Assembly (NCBI GenBank): GCA_038246545.1
Contig: JBBRVW010000004.1
Location: 1-64,000 of the forward strand
Length of the DNA: 64,000 nucleotides
DNA from: JBBRVW01 sp038246545
GTDB lineage: Bacteria > Actinomycetota > Actinomycetes > JACCUZ01
Reading direction: 5' to 3'
The notes beneath the pieces were generated by a model. The model made no database searches. It worked only from the letters and a program-made list of their open reading frames with translations, and was not told the origin of the DNA. Shown here piece after piece: positions 15,248 through 25,612 of the stretch; positions within the stretch are counted from its first letter, which is position 1, and every line of letters begins with the position of its first letter. The translations under genes were made by a program, and so were the position numbers.

Positions 15248-17545
15248 TCAGGCAGGCGGCGTGTGGCGCAGCCAGACGGTGGCGAGTGGCGGTACCCGGA
15301 GCGTCGCCGACGCGCCCTGCCCGTGCCAGCCCTCGTCCGCTGCCTCGACCCCGCCGAAGTTGCCGATGCCGCTGCCGACGTAGGCATCGGCGTCGGTGTT
15401 GAGGACCTCGTCCCAGCGCCCGGTGAACGGCAGGCCGATCCGGTACCCCTCGTGCGGCACCGCGGAGAAGTTGGCTACGCACGCCAGCACCGACCCGTCG
15501 TCGCCCCAGCGCAGGAACGAGAACACGTTGTTCCCCGCGTCGTTGGCGTCGATCCAGGTGAACCCGCCGGTGTCGCTGTCCCGCGACCACAGCTCGCGGG
15601 TCTCGCGGTAGACCCGGTTGAGGTCGTGGACCAGCGTCTGCACCCCGCGATGGTCGGGGTTGTCCGTGAGCCACCAGTCCAGCGAGCGCGACTCCGCCCA
15701 CTCCGACTCCTGGCCGAACTCAGAGCCCATGAACAGCAGCTGCTTCCCGGGGTGGGCCCACATGAAAGCGAGGTAGGCCCGCAGGTTCGCCAACTGCTGC
15801 CACCGGTCGCCCGGCATCTTCCGGAGCAGCGAGCCCTTGCCGTGCACGACCTCGTCGTGGCTGATCGGCAGCACGTAGTGCTCGGAGTAGGCGTAGACGA
15901 GCGAGAACGTCAGCTGGTGGTGGTGGTACTGCCGGTAGATGGGCTCGTTGGCCATGTAGCCCAGCGAGTCGTGCATCCAGCCCATGTTCCACTAGAAACC
16001 GAAGCCCAGCCCGCCCAGGTGCGTCGGGCGGGTGACGCCGGGCCACGCGGTCGACTCCTCGGCGATGGTGACGATGCCCGGCACCCGCTTGTACGCCGTG
16101 GCGTTGACCTCCTGGAGGAAGGACACCGCCTCGAGGTTCTCGCGGCCGCCGAACTCGTTCGGCTCCCACTGACCCGCCTCGCGCGAGTAGTCGAGGTAGA
16201 GCATCGACGCGACCGCGTCGACCCGCAGGCCGTCGATGTGGAACTCCTCCAGCCAGTACAGCGCGTTGGCGACGAGGAAGTTGCGCACCTCCGTGCGGCC
16301 GAAGTTGAAGACGTAGGTGCCCCAGTCGAGCTGCTCACCCTTGCGCGGGTCGGGGTGCTCGTAGAGGGCGGTGCCGTCGAAGCGCGCCAGTGCCCAGGCG
16401 TCCTTGGGGAAGTGCGCCGGCACCCAGTCGACGATGACGCCGATGCCGGCCTGGTGCAGCGTGTCGACGAGGTACCGGAAGTCGTCGGGCGATCCGAACC
16501 GTGACGTCGGCGCGAAGTACGACGACACCTGGTAGCCCCACGACCCGCCGAACGGGTGCTCGGCGACCGGGAGCAGCTCGACGTGGGTGAAGCCGAGGTA
16601 CTTCACGTGCCCGACGAGCTGCTCGGCGAGCTCGCGGTAGGTGAGGCCCCGCCGCCACGAGCCGAGGTGCACCTCGTAGCAGGACATCGGCGCGGCGAGC
16701 GGGTCCTGCTGCGCCCGGCGCTGCAGCCACTCGTCGTCGCCCCACTCGTACTCGGGGGTGAACACCACCGACGCCGTCGCGGGTGGTACCTCCGCGCGGA
16801 ACGCCATCGGGTCGGCCTTCTGCCGCCAGACGCCGTCCTGGCCGAGCACCTCGTACTTGTAGTGGGTGCCGTCACCGATGCCGGGGACGAACAGCTCCCA
16901 CACCCCGGTCGAGCCCATGACGCGCATCGGGTGCGCGCGGCCGTCCCAGTAGTTGAAGTCGCCGGTCAGCCGCACGCCCTGCGCACTCGGCGCCCACACC
17001 GCGAAGGAGGTGCCGGTGACGGGGCCGGCGATGCCGTCGTACGACCGCAGGTGGGCACCCAGGACTGTCCACAGCTCCTCGTGCCGACCCTCGCCGATCA
17101 GGTGCAGGTCGATCTCCCCGAGCGTCGGCAGGAAGCGGTAGGGGTCGTCGAGCAGCGAGACGGGGCCGTCGTAGGCGACCTCCAGGCGGTAGTCCGGCAC
17201 GTCCGGTCGGGGGAGGAACCCCACCCACACGCCGTACGCCTCGTGCCGCATGTCGACGCGCTCGTCGCCGATCGCGAGCCGCACCGACGTGGCCCACGGC
17301 CGCAGCGTGCGGAAGGTGACGCCGCCGTCGTGCGCGTGCGGGCCGAGCAGCGAGTGCGGGTCGTGGTGCACGCCTGAGACGAGCCGGTGCAGCTCTTCGT
17401 CCGGCACGGGCGCAGGGGCCGGCCCGGTCACGACGGGAGCCGAAGGGGTCGCGGTGGTGGCCGGCGGTCCGCCGGCGGGAGGGCCGGCGGGAGGGCCGGC
17501 GCTGCGGCCGGCCCCGGGGCTGTTGCTCTGCGGGGTGGTCGGCAT
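15248..17545 (-). pseudogene. glgB: 1,4-alpha-glucan branching enzyme GlgB, interrupted by an in-frame TAG
   Basis: GlgB makes alpha-1,6 branches in glycogen. The frame of 765 sense codons has a Pro/Ala-rich start, the N-terminal carbohydrate-binding modules, and the GH13 barrel with nucleophile in IDGLRVDAVASMLY, acid/base in VTIAEESTAWPG, and the third acidic residue in ISHDEVVHGKGS. Codon 518 (15992-15994) is TAG between GGLGFGF and WNMGWMHDSLGYM, where family members have Lys, so AAG to TAG is the simplest change. The first product keeps two catalytic residues but loses HDEVVHGK and the C-terminal domain. Translation could restart at the ATG at 15985, but with a weak ribosome site. The start ATG at 17545 has GAGGAG and lies five bases after mak. 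It may be a real lesion, readthrough or a base-call error. Confidence 0.85.
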
Positions 17546-17550
17546 GCTGC

Positions 17551-18945
17551 TCACTCCTCGGTCGCGGCGAGTCTGTGGATCGCCGCCATGGGGATCTCCA
17601 GCCAGGTCGGACGGTTGCGGGCCTCGTAGAGGACCTCGTAGACAGCCTTGTCGGTCTCGAACGCCCTGAGCAGGACGGTCTGCGCGCGCGGGTCGGTGCC
17701 GCCCGCGCGGGCGTAGCCCTCGCAGAAGGCGTCCCGGTTGTGGCCTGCCCACTCAGCGGCGCGGTACTCCCGCTGCGGGTCGTGAGGGTGGTCGGCGAGC
17801 AGGTGACGCGCGGCGTAGTCGAAGGACCGCAGCATCCCGGCGACGTCCTTGAGCGGTGACTCCAGCCCGCGACGCTCGGCGAGCGGCCTGGCCGGCTCGC
17901 CCTCGAAGTCGAGCAGCTTCCAGCCGTCCAGGGTCCGCATCACCTGGCCGAGGTGGTAGTCGCCGTGCACCCGCTGCACGGCCACCGGGAGGTCGAGCGC
18001 CGCGACGTCGCCGAACGCGTTCTGCAGAGCCGCGACGTACGGCGCCAGCTCGTCGACCTCGGCCGCCGCCCGCTCGAGCCGGCCCTTCATGGCCTCGGCG
18101 AGCGCCGCCAGCTCCTTGCCGTCGAGGGTGCCGGTGGGGAGGACCGCGGCGAGCGCCAGGTGCACCTCGGCGGTCGCCGCGCCGAGGCGCTGCGACTCGC
18201 CCGCGAAGTCGCCGCCCACCTCGTGCGCATGCAGGTCGGCCTCGGCGTAGAGGTCGCGGACGCTGGTCAGCGCCAGCTCCCACCCCTCGGTCGCGTCCCG
18301 AAGGAACGTCTGTGCCATCGCGAGGCTGGCCGTCACCGGGCTGCCCTCCGGGCCCGGCCAGTTGCCCTCGACCCAGCCCAGCGGTGTGGCGATGTGGGTG
18401 CTCCCGGCGGCGGCCAGGGCGGAGTGGACCTCGATGTCGGGGTTGACCCCCGGGGACACCTTCCGGAACACCTTGAGGATCACCGTGTCGCCGAAGATGA
18501 CCGAGGTGTTGCTCTGCTCGGCACCGACCACGATGGACGGGCCACCCGGGGGCAGCTCGGACAGTGCGAGGTCGCGGTGGAAGGCGATGCCCGGCACGGT
18601 GACCTCGCCGTCGATGCCGTCGATCCAGTGCACCGTCGCGTCCTTGTCGTGCAGTGCGTCGTAGAGGTGCCGGAGCCGACCGTCGGCGTCGGTCTCCTCC
18701 CCGACGAACGCGTGGGCGAGGTGCTCCTGCGTCCTGTCGTAGGCGACGAGGGGCAGCTGGTAGGTCTCGGTGTCGCCGTCCTCGTAGGTGACGGTGACGA
18801 GGTCGATGCGCGTGTCGGCCGACGGCCGGCCCACGGTCGCGGTCCCCGTGACCTCCCAGTCCCGGCCCTTCCCCGCGAACCACCTCTGGTGGCCCAGGTA
18901 GGACGTGAGGTCCAGGGCGTGTCCGGGAGCGGCCGGGGCAGACAT
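17551..18945 (-). CDS. mak: Maltokinase (Mak/Pep2)
   Basis: Maltokinase phosphorylates maltose with ATP to maltose-1-phosphate, the substrate of GlgE. The 464-residue protein has a family-specific N-terminal cap (LTSYLGHQRWFAGKGRDWEV) and an aminoglycoside-phosphotransferase-like kinase domain. The catalytic loop is VQRVHGDYHLGQVM and the metal site is WKLLDFEGEPARPLAERR. The ATG shares one base with the treS stop (TGATG). In some actinobacteria TreS and Mak are fused; here they are separate but coupled. It belongs to the glgE-treS-mak-glgB operon. Confidence 0.93.
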   Translation of the reverse strand: MSAPAAPGHALDLTSYLGHQRWFAGKGRDWEVTGTATVGRPSADTRIDLVTVTYEDGDTETYQLPLVAYDRTQEHLAHAFVGEETDADGRLRHLYDALHDKDATVHWIDGIDGEVTVPGIAFHRDLALSELPPGGPSIVVGAEQSNTSVIFGDTVILKVFRKVSPGVNPDIEVHSALAAAGSTHIATPLGWVEGNWPGPEGSPVTASLAMAQTFLRDATEGWELALTSVRDLYAEADLHAHEVGGDFAGESQRLGAATAEVHLALAAVLPTGTLDGKELAALAEAMKGRLERAAAEVDELAPYVAALQNAFGDVAALDLPVAVQRVHGDYHLGQVMRTLDGWKLLDFEGEPARPLAERRGLESPLKDVAGMLRSFDYAARHLLADHPHDPQREYRAAEWAGHNRDAFCEGYARAGGTDPRAQTVLLRAFETDKAVYEVLYEARNRPTWLEIPMAAIHRLAATEE

Positions 18946-20678
18946 CAGCGGTCTCCTTCCGGAGGGGTCAGCCGGAACCAGTAGAAGCCGTGGCCGGCCA
19001 GGGTGAGCAGGTAGGGCAGCTCACCGATCTGTGGGAAGTGCACGGTGCCGAGCAGCTCCACGGGGGTCCACGCCTCCCAGCGGCGCAGGTCGAGCTCGAC
19101 CGGCTGCGGGAAGCGGGACAGGTTGTTGACGCAGAGGACGACGTCGTCGCCGAACGCGCGCACGAACGACAGGACGCTCGGGTTGGAGCCACCCAGGTCC
19201 TCCCAGCTGCCGAGGCCGAAGGCGGGGTTCTGCTTGCGGACCTCGATCATGCGCCGGGTCCAGTGCAGCAGGGAGGTCGAGCTGCCCAGCTGCGCCTCGA
19301 CGCTGGTGACCTGGTGGCCGTAGATCGGGTCCATGATCGCGGGCAGGAACAGCTGCCCCGGGTTGGACGTCGAGAAGCCGGCGTTGCGGTCCGGCGTCCA
19401 CTGCATCGGGGTGCGGACGCCGTCGCGGTCGCCGAGCCAGATGTTGTCGCCCATCCCGATCTCGTCGCCGTAGTACAGGACCGGTGAGCCGGGCAGTGAC
19501 AGCAGCAGGGCGGTGAACAGCTCCAGCTGGTTGCGATCGTTGTCCAGCAGCGGGGCCAGCCGCCGCCGGATGCCGATGTTGGCCTTCATGCGGGGGTCCT
19601 TGGCGTACTCGCCCCACATGTAGTCGCGTTCCTCGTCGGTGACCATCTCGAGGGTCAGCTCGTCGTGGTTGCGCAGGAAGATGCCCCACTGGCAGCTGTC
19701 CGGGATCGTCGGCGTCTGGGCCATGATCTCGGAGATCGGGTAGCGCGACTCGCGTCGGACGCCCATGAACAGCCGTGGCATCACGGGAAAGTGGAACGCC
19801 ATCTGGCACTCGTCGCCGTCGTCGCCGAAGTACTCGACCACGTCGCCCGGCCACTGGTTGGCCTCGCAGAGCATCACCCGGTCGGGGTACTGCGCGTCGA
19901 CCTCCTTGCGCACCCGCTTGAGCATCTCGTGGGTGCGGGGGAGGTTCTCGCAGTTGGTGCCCTCCTCTTCGAAGAGGTACGGCACGGCGTCGAGCCGGAA
20001 CCCGTCGATGCCGAGGTCGAGCCAGAACTTCAGCGCCTCGATGATGGCGTCCTGCACGGCCGGGTTCTCGAAGTTGAGGTCCGGCTGATGGCTGAAGAAC
20101 CGGTGCCAGAAGTACTGCTTGCGCACCGGGTCGAACGTCCAGTTGGAGGACTCGGTGTCGACGAAGATGATCCGCGCGTCGGCGTACGCCTCGTCGGTGT
20201 CGGCCCACACGTAGAAGTCGCCGAACGGGCCGTCGGGATCGGTGCGGGACGCCTGGAACCAGGCGTGCTGGTCCGACGTGTGGTTCATGACGAAGTCGAT
20301 GATCACGCGGATGCCGCGCTCGTGCGCCGCGTCGACGAACTGCACGAAGTCGCCGAGCGTGCCGAACTCCGGCAGGACGTCGGTGTAGTCGGCGACGTCG
20401 TACCCGCCGTCGCGCAGGGGCGACTTGAAGAACGGCGGCAGCCAGATGCAGTCGACGCCGAGCCACTGGATGTAGTCGAGCTTCTCCATCAGCCCGAGCA
20501 GGTCGCCGTTGCCGTCACCGTTGCTGTCCTTGAACGACCGGATCAGGACCTCGTAGAAGACGGCGCGCTTGTACCAGTGAGGGTCGCGCTCCGCCTCCGG
20601 CAGGTCCGCGAAGTTGTCGATCGCGTGCGGCTCGTGGGAGGCGTGGGCTGGGTGCAGGTCCGGCGTCGCCTCGGTCAC
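18945..20678 (-). CDS. treS: Trehalose synthase / maltose alpha-D-glucosyltransferase
   Basis: TreS interconverts trehalose and maltose by intramolecular transglucosylation and feeds maltose to Mak. The 577-residue GH13 enzyme has the catalytic triad Asp230 (GIDGFRLDAVPYLFEE), Glu272 (VMLCEANQWPGDV) and Asp339 (FLRNHDELTLEMV), plus the family segment NGDGNGDLLGLMEKLDYIQW. The GTG start overlaps the glgE stop as GTGA. The length is typical for a TreS without a fused kinase. Confidence 0.95.
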   Translation of the reverse strand: MTEATPDLHPAHASHEPHAIDNFADLPEAERDPHWYKRAVFYEVLIRSFKDSNGDGNGDLLGLMEKLDYIQWLGVDCIWLPPFFKSPLRDGGYDVADYTDVLPEFGTLGDFVQFVDAAHERGIRVIIDFVMNHTSDQHAWFQASRTDPDGPFGDFYVWADTDEAYADARIIFVDTESSNWTFDPVRKQYFWHRFFSHQPDLNFENPAVQDAIIEALKFWLDLGIDGFRLDAVPYLFEEEGTNCENLPRTHEMLKRVRKEVDAQYPDRVMLCEANQWPGDVVEYFGDDGDECQMAFHFPVMPRLFMGVRRESRYPISEIMAQTPTIPDSCQWGIFLRNHDELTLEMVTDEERDYMWGEYAKDPRMKANIGIRRRLAPLLDNDRNQLELFTALLLSLPGSPVLYYGDEIGMGDNIWLGDRDGVRTPMQWTPDRNAGFSTSNPGQLFLPAIMDPIYGHQVTSVEAQLGSSTSLLHWTRRMIEVRKQNPAFGLGSWEDLGGSNPSVLSFVRAFGDDVVLCVNNLSRFPQPVELDLRRWEAWTPVELLGTVHFPQIGELPYLLTLAGHGFYWFRLTPPEGDR

Positions 20679-22675
20679 TGGGCCGCTCCCTCACGCCCGC
20701 GACGCTCGACGCGGAACACGTGGGCCGGCTCCCCGAAGGGGTCCAGCCGCACGTAGTTCGCCTGACCCCAGACGTACGTCTCGCCACCGATCTCGTCGTG
20801 CACGGCCATGGTGTCGTCCCACTCCATTCCCAGTGCCGGCATGTCCAGCCGCACCGTCGTCTCGCGGGCCCCGTGCGGATCGAGGTTCACCACCACCAGG
20901 ACGGTGTCGGTGTGGTGGCCGTCGTCACCGGTGATGCTCTTGGAGTAGCAGATGATCTGGTCGCTGTCGGTGTGGTGGAAGTGCAGGTTGCGCAGCTGCT
21001 GGAGCGCCCGGTGCTGACGGCGCAGCTCGTTGAGCCGGGTGAGGTACGGCGCGAGCGTGCGCCCCTCGGCCTCGGCGGCCGCCCAGTCACGCGGTCGCAG
21101 CTGGAACTTCTCGGTGTCGAGGTACTCCTCGCTACCGGGTCGCAGCGCCACGTGCTCGAACAGCTCGAAGCCAGCGTAGATGCCGTAGGTGGGCGACAGG
21201 GTCGCGGCGAGGACAGCCCGGATCCTGAACGCCGGCGGACCGCCGTACTGCAGGTAGGCGTGCAGGATGTCGGGGGTGTTGGTGAAGAAGTTGGGCCGCA
21301 GGAAGTGGCCGGTCTCGGTGGTGAGCTCGGTGAGGTACTCCTCGAGCTCCCACTTCTCGTTGCGCCAGGTGAAGTACGTGTAGGACTGGTGGAACCCGAC
21401 CTTCGCGAGGGTGTGCATCATCGCCGGCCGGGTGAACGCCTCGGCGAGGAACAGGACGTCTGGGTCGGTCTTGCGGACCTCGCCGAGCAGCCACTCCCAG
21501 AAGCTGACCGGCTTGGTGTGCGGGTTGTCGACGCGGAAGATGCGGACACCGAGGTCCATCCACTTGCGCACGATGCGCAGCACCTCGGCGTAGATGCCGT
21601 CGGGGTCGCGGTCGAAGTTGACCGGGTAGATGTCCTGGTACTTCTTCGGCGGGTTCTCGGCATAGGCGATGGTGCCGTCGGCGAGCTCGGTGAACCACTC
21701 GGGGTGCGTCGTGACCCACGGGTGGTCCGGCGTGGCCTGCAGCGCGAGGTCGATGGCGACCTCCATGCCGAGGTCGTTGGTCTTCTTCACGAAGTCGACG
21801 AAGTCCTTCTCGGTGCCGAGGTCCGGGTGGATGGCGTCGTGGCCGCCGTCGGGCGCGCCGATCGCCCACGGCGAGCCGACGTCGTCCGGCCCGGGGGTGA
21901 GGGTGTTGTTGGGACCCTTGCGGTTCGTCGTGCCGATCGGGTGGATCGGGGGCAGGTAGACGACGTCGAAGCCCATCGCCTGCACGGCCGGCAGTCGCTC
22001 GGCCGCCGTCGCGAAGGTGCCGGAGCGGAGCACGCCGTTCGCGTCGGGCGCCGCCCCCTCGGACCGCGGGAAGAACTCGTACCAGCTGCCGTACAGGGCA
22101 CGCTCGCGGTCGACCCACAGCGGCATCCGTTCGGTGCCGGACACCATCTCGCGCAGGGGGAACTCCGCGAGCGTGGCCCGCACCTCCGGGGCGCCGGCGG
22201 CGGCGAGCCGGGCCGGGACCGGCCGCGACGCGTCGCGCAGCGCGGTCACGGCGTCGAGCAGGGCGCGGCGGCCCGGAGCCGGCCGGGAGGAGGCGGCCGC
22301 CCGCTCGTGGACCCGCGCGCCCTCCTCGAGCATGAGCTCGACGTCGACCCCGGCGCCGATCTTGATGTGGGCGTCGTGCTGCCAGGTGGCGACCGGGTCG
22401 CTCCACGCCTCGACCGAGAAGGTCCAGCGGCCCTCGCTCGTCGGGGTGACCCCCGCCGCCCACCGGTCGGTTCCGGGGGCCCCGGGGGACATCGGCGTGT
22501 AGGGCCCCTTGCGACCCTGCGGGTCGCGCAGCACCACGTTGGCGTTGACCAGGTCGTGGCCCTCACGGAACACGGTCGCGGAGACGGTGAACGTCTCGCC
22601 GACAACAGCCTTGGCCGGCCAGCGGCCGCCGGAGACGACGGGCTGGATGTCGAGGATGGGGATGCGTCCGATCAT
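20675..22675 (-). CDS. glgE: Alpha-1,4-glucan:maltose-1-phosphate maltosyltransferase
   Basis: GlgE extends alpha-glucan with maltosyl units from maltose-1-phosphate, an established actinobacterial route. The 666-residue protein has an N-terminal beta domain, a helical insert near 110-170 and the GH13_3 barrel. Nucleophile Asp383 lies in IFRVDNPHTKP, the acid/base Glu412 in LFLAEAFTRPAMM, and the phosphate-site segment is AENPPKKYQDIYP. The ATG at 22675 gives the standard start GRIPILDIQPVVSGGRWPAK; upstream reading is not coding-like. It is the first gene of the operon and is divergent from glgP across 281 bases. Confidence 0.95.
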   Translation of the reverse strand: MIGRIPILDIQPVVSGGRWPAKAVVGETFTVSATVFREGHDLVNANVVLRDPQGRKGPYTPMSPGAPGTDRWAAGVTPTSEGRWTFSVEAWSDPVATWQHDAHIKIGAGVDVELMLEEGARVHERAAASSRPAPGRRALLDAVTALRDASRPVPARLAAAGAPEVRATLAEFPLREMVSGTERMPLWVDRERALYGSWYEFFPRSEGAAPDANGVLRSGTFATAAERLPAVQAMGFDVVYLPPIHPIGTTNRKGPNNTLTPGPDDVGSPWAIGAPDGGHDAIHPDLGTEKDFVDFVKKTNDLGMEVAIDLALQATPDHPWVTTHPEWFTELADGTIAYAENPPKKYQDIYPVNFDRDPDGIYAEVLRIVRKWMDLGVRIFRVDNPHTKPVSFWEWLLGEVRKTDPDVLFLAEAFTRPAMMHTLAKVGFHQSYTYFTWRNEKWELEEYLTELTTETGHFLRPNFFTNTPDILHAYLQYGGPPAFRIRAVLAATLSPTYGIYAGFELFEHVALRPGSEEYLDTEKFQLRPRDWAAAEAEGRTLAPYLTRLNELRRQHRALQQLRNLHFHHTDSDQIICYSKSITGDDGHHTDTVLVVVNLDPHGARETTVRLDMPALGMEWDDTMAVHDEIGGETYVWGQANYVRLDPFGEPAHVFRVERRGREGAAQ

Positions 22676-22694
22676 CGGGCACGAACCTACCCAC

Positions 22695-22709
22695 GCAGCA
22701 CGCTGCTGC
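22695..22709. promoter_or_regulatory. Dyad GCAGCA-CGC-TGCTGC upstream of glgE
   Basis: A perfect six-base inverted repeat with a three-base centre lies 20-34 bases upstream of the glgE ATG, in the glgE/glgP divergent region. It could be an operator, but the ribosome-binding region is close and the regulator is unknown. Confidence 0.3.
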
Positions 22710-22956
22710 ACACTCCGCGTCCGTCTCGTCCCGATAGCCGTCCAGCTTTCGGTGACCCGCGGCGACGAGGGCCGGCTGGCGCCTGCCGACCCGGTCACGT
22801 CCGCGCGGGCCGCCCCTCGGGGGCGCCGGACCGTGGCCAGCGGTGCGGGTCTCTCCTCGCTCGACCGGGCGGCCCCCTGGTGCGGGTGCACCACGGGGCG
22901 TCCGGGGGGCGAGCAGGTGGACCGAGGCACCCTGGACGCCGACTATCCTCCGGCCG

Positions 22957-25575
22957 GTGAAGGCGATCCGACGGTTCACCGTCCGTACCGTGCTGCCCCC
23001 CGCTCTCGCCCCGCTCGGCGAGCTGGCGCTGAACCTGCGCTGGTCGTGGGACACCGCGACCCAGCAGCTGTTCGAGGGGCTGGACCCGGTCCTGTGGGAC
23101 GACGTCGGCGGCGACCCGGTGCAGCTGCTCGGCGCGCTCGGCCCGGAGCGGCTCGCCGCCCTGGGCGAGGACCAGGCCGTGGTCGGCCGGGTCGAGGCGG
23201 TCGCGACCGACCTTCGGGCCTACCTCGAGGGCGATCGCTGGTACCAGGGCGTCGCGGCGGCGGCGACCGGCGTGGACGACGCCGTGCCGGAGGCCATCGC
23301 CTACTTCTCGCCGGAGTACGGCATCGCCGCCGCGCTGCCGCAGTACTCCGGCGGCCTCGGCATCCTCGCCGGCGACCACCTCAAGGCGGCCTCGGACCTG
23401 GGCGTGCCGATCGTGGCCGTCGGCCTGCTCTACCGCTCCGGCTACTTCGCCCAGTCGCTGTCCCGCGAGGGGTGGCAGCAGGAGCGCTACCCGGTGCTGG
23501 ACCCCGACGGCCTGCCGATCTCGCTGCTGCGCGAGGCCGGTGGCGAGCCGCTCAAGGTGCAGGTCGGCCTGCCCGGCGAACGCCGGCTGGTGGCCCAGGT
23601 CTGGAAGGCGCAGGTCGGCCGCGTGCCGTTGCTGCTGCTGGACTCCGACGTCGAGGACAACGCACCCGCCGAGCGGGAGGTCACCGACCGGCTGTACGGC
23701 GGCGGCAGCGAGCACCGCCTCCTCCAGGAGATGCTGCTCGGCATCGGCGGCGTCCGGGCCTTGCGCGCGTACAGCCGGCTCACCGGCGCACCGGCGCCGA
23801 CGGTGTTCCACACCAATGAGGGCCATGCGGGTTTCCTCGGCGTCGAGCGGATCCGCGAGCTCACCGAGGCCCATGGTCTGTCGTTCGACGAGGCCGTCGA
23901 GGCCGCCCGGTCAGCGACGCTGTTCACCACCCACACGCCCGTGCCCGCCGGCATCGACCGGTTCGCCCGCGACCTGGTCGCCCAGCACTTCGGCGGCGAC
24001 AACGCCGCCCCCGGCGTGCCGGTCGACCGGGTGCTCGCGCTCGGCGCCGAGGACTACGAGGGCGGCGACCCGTCGGTCTTCAACATGGCCGTGATGGGCT
24101 TCCGGCTCGCGCAGCGCGCCAACGGCGTCTCCGAGCTGCACGGTCACGTCGCCCGGGAGATGTTCGCGCGGCTCTGGCCCGGCTTCGACGAGCCCGAGGT
24201 GCCGATCGGCTACATCACCAACGGCGTGCACGCCCCGACCTGGGTCGCGCCGGAGGTGCTCGAGCTGGCCGGCCCCGAGCTGGTCGAGCACCCGACCGAG
24301 CAGTCCGCCTGGGACGACGTCTCGCGGGTGTCCGACGCCGATATCTGGTCGGTGCGCGGCCTGCTGCGCGCCCGCCTGGTGGCAGACGCTCGCCGCCGGG
24401 TCCGGTACTCGTGGGTGCAGCGCGGCGCCAGCGAGGCCGAGCTGGGCTGGGTCGACAAGATCCTCGACCCCGAGGTGCTGACGATCGGGTTCGCGCGCCG
24501 GGTGCCCTCGTACAAGCGGCTCACGCTCATGATGCGCGACGAGGAGCGCCTCACTGCGCTGCTCATGCACCCGGAGCGCCCGATCCAGATCGTGGTCGCC
24601 GGCAAGGCGCACCCGGCTGACGACGGCGGCAAGAAGCTCATCCAGGAGCTGGTGCGTTTCGCGGACGCTCACGGTGTCCGCGACCGGATCGTCTTCCTGC
24701 CGAACTACGACATCGCGATGGCGCAGACCCTCTACCCGGGCTGCGACGTCTGGCTCAACAACCCGCTGCGCCCGCTCGAGGCGTGTGGCACGTCCGGCAT
24801 GAAGGCGGCCCTCAACGGCTGCCTCAACCTGTCGGTGCTCGACGGCTGGTGGGACGAGTGGTTCGACGGCCACAACGGCTGGGCGATCCCCACCGCGGAC
24901 GGCGTCACCGATGCCGACCACCGCGACGACCTCGAGGCGGCGGCGCTCTACGACCTTCTCGAGAAGACGGTCTCGCCGCTGTTCTACGACCGCGACCAGC
25001 AGGGGCTGCCGGCCCGGTGGATCGAGATGGTCCGGCACACCTTGCAGACCCTCGGCCCGAAGGTGCTCGCCACCCGGATGGTGCGCGACTACGTGGTCGG
25101 CCTCTACGCGCCGGCGTACCGCTCCGGTCGCGCGCTGGACGGCGGCTACTCCGGCGCCAAGGAGCTCGCGGCGTGGAAGACCAAGGTGCGGGCGGCCTGG
25201 CCGTCGGTGCGCGTCGACCACGTGGAGGCCTCCGGCGTCGACGACGCCGCCGAGGTCGGCAGTACGCTCGAGGTGCGGGCGTTCGTCTCGCTGGGCAAGC
25301 TCGCGCCCGAGGACGTCGACGTCCAGGTCGTGCACGGCCGGGTCGACGACAACGACCAGATCACCGGCACCTCGGCCGTGTCCCTGCGGCACGAGGAGGT
25401 CTACGAGGGCGGCCGGCACCGCTACGTCGGGCACCTCGCCCTGGACCGGCCCGGACCGTTCGGCTACACCGCCCGGGTCGTGCCGCACCACCGGCTCACG
25501 GCCTCCGCCGCCGAGCTCGGGCTCGCCGCGCTGCCCGCCGAGTCCGCGGGGATGGACTCCGGCGTCCTCCGCTAG
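22957..25575 (+). CDS. glgP: Alpha-glucan phosphorylase (actinobacterial GlgP)
   Basis: GlgP releases glucose-1-phosphate from glycogen using phosphate and pyridoxal phosphate. The 872-residue protein is of the long actinobacterial type: an N-terminal helical segment (LNLRWSWDTATQQLFEGLDP), YFSPEYGIAAALPQYSGGLG, FHTNEGHAGFLGVERIRELT, TNGVHAPTWV, and the PLP-binding EACGTSGMKAALNG with Lys616. The C-terminal 130 residues are a less conserved beta region. The GTG at 22957 matches the usual MKAIRRFTVRT-like start; upstream reading is low-complexity. It diverges from glgE, so glucan synthesis and breakdown share a control region. Confidence 0.93.
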   Translation: MKAIRRFTVRTVLPPALAPLGELALNLRWSWDTATQQLFEGLDPVLWDDVGGDPVQLLGALGPERLAALGEDQAVVGRVEAVATDLRAYLEGDRWYQGVAAAATGVDDAVPEAIAYFSPEYGIAAALPQYSGGLGILAGDHLKAASDLGVPIVAVGLLYRSGYFAQSLSREGWQQERYPVLDPDGLPISLLREAGGEPLKVQVGLPGERRLVAQVWKAQVGRVPLLLLDSDVEDNAPAEREVTDRLYGGGSEHRLLQEMLLGIGGVRALRAYSRLTGAPAPTVFHTNEGHAGFLGVERIRELTEAHGLSFDEAVEAARSATLFTTHTPVPAGIDRFARDLVAQHFGGDNAAPGVPVDRVLALGAEDYEGGDPSVFNMAVMGFRLAQRANGVSELHGHVAREMFARLWPGFDEPEVPIGYITNGVHAPTWVAPEVLELAGPELVEHPTEQSAWDDVSRVSDADIWSVRGLLRARLVADARRRVRYSWVQRGASEAELGWVDKILDPEVLTIGFARRVPSYKRLTLMMRDEERLTALLMHPERPIQIVVAGKAHPADDGGKKLIQELVRFADAHGVRDRIVFLPNYDIAMAQTLYPGCDVWLNNPLRPLEACGTSGMKAALNGCLNLSVLDGWWDEWFDGHNGWAIPTADGVTDADHRDDLEAAALYDLLEKTVSPLFYDRDQQGLPARWIEMVRHTLQTLGPKVLATRMVRDYVVGLYAPAYRSGRALDGGYSGAKELAAWKTKVRAAWPSVRVDHVEASGVDDAAEVGSTLEVRAFVSLGKLAPEDVDVQVVHGRVDDNDQITGTSAVSLRHEEVYEGGRHRYVGHLALDRPGPFGYTARVVPHHRLTASAAELGLAALPAESAGMDSGVLR

Positions 25576-25582
25576 CAACGAG

Positions 25583-25612
25583 CGTCCGGGGGCGGCGGCC
25601 GGTCGCCGGACG
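25583..25612. terminator. Hairpin between convergent glgP and glgX
   Basis: CGTCCGG (25583-25589) pairs with CCGGACG (25606-25612), with further G/C pairing possible in the loop. It fills the 37-base gap between the two stop codons and probably terminates both genes. Confidence 0.55.

Noticed and set aside
15992..15994. Genome-wide recoding of TAG as an amino acid
   Set aside because: TAG ends several ordinary genes here (glgP, gatB, filP, the acyltransferase), so it works as a normal stop. Only local readthrough remains possible.
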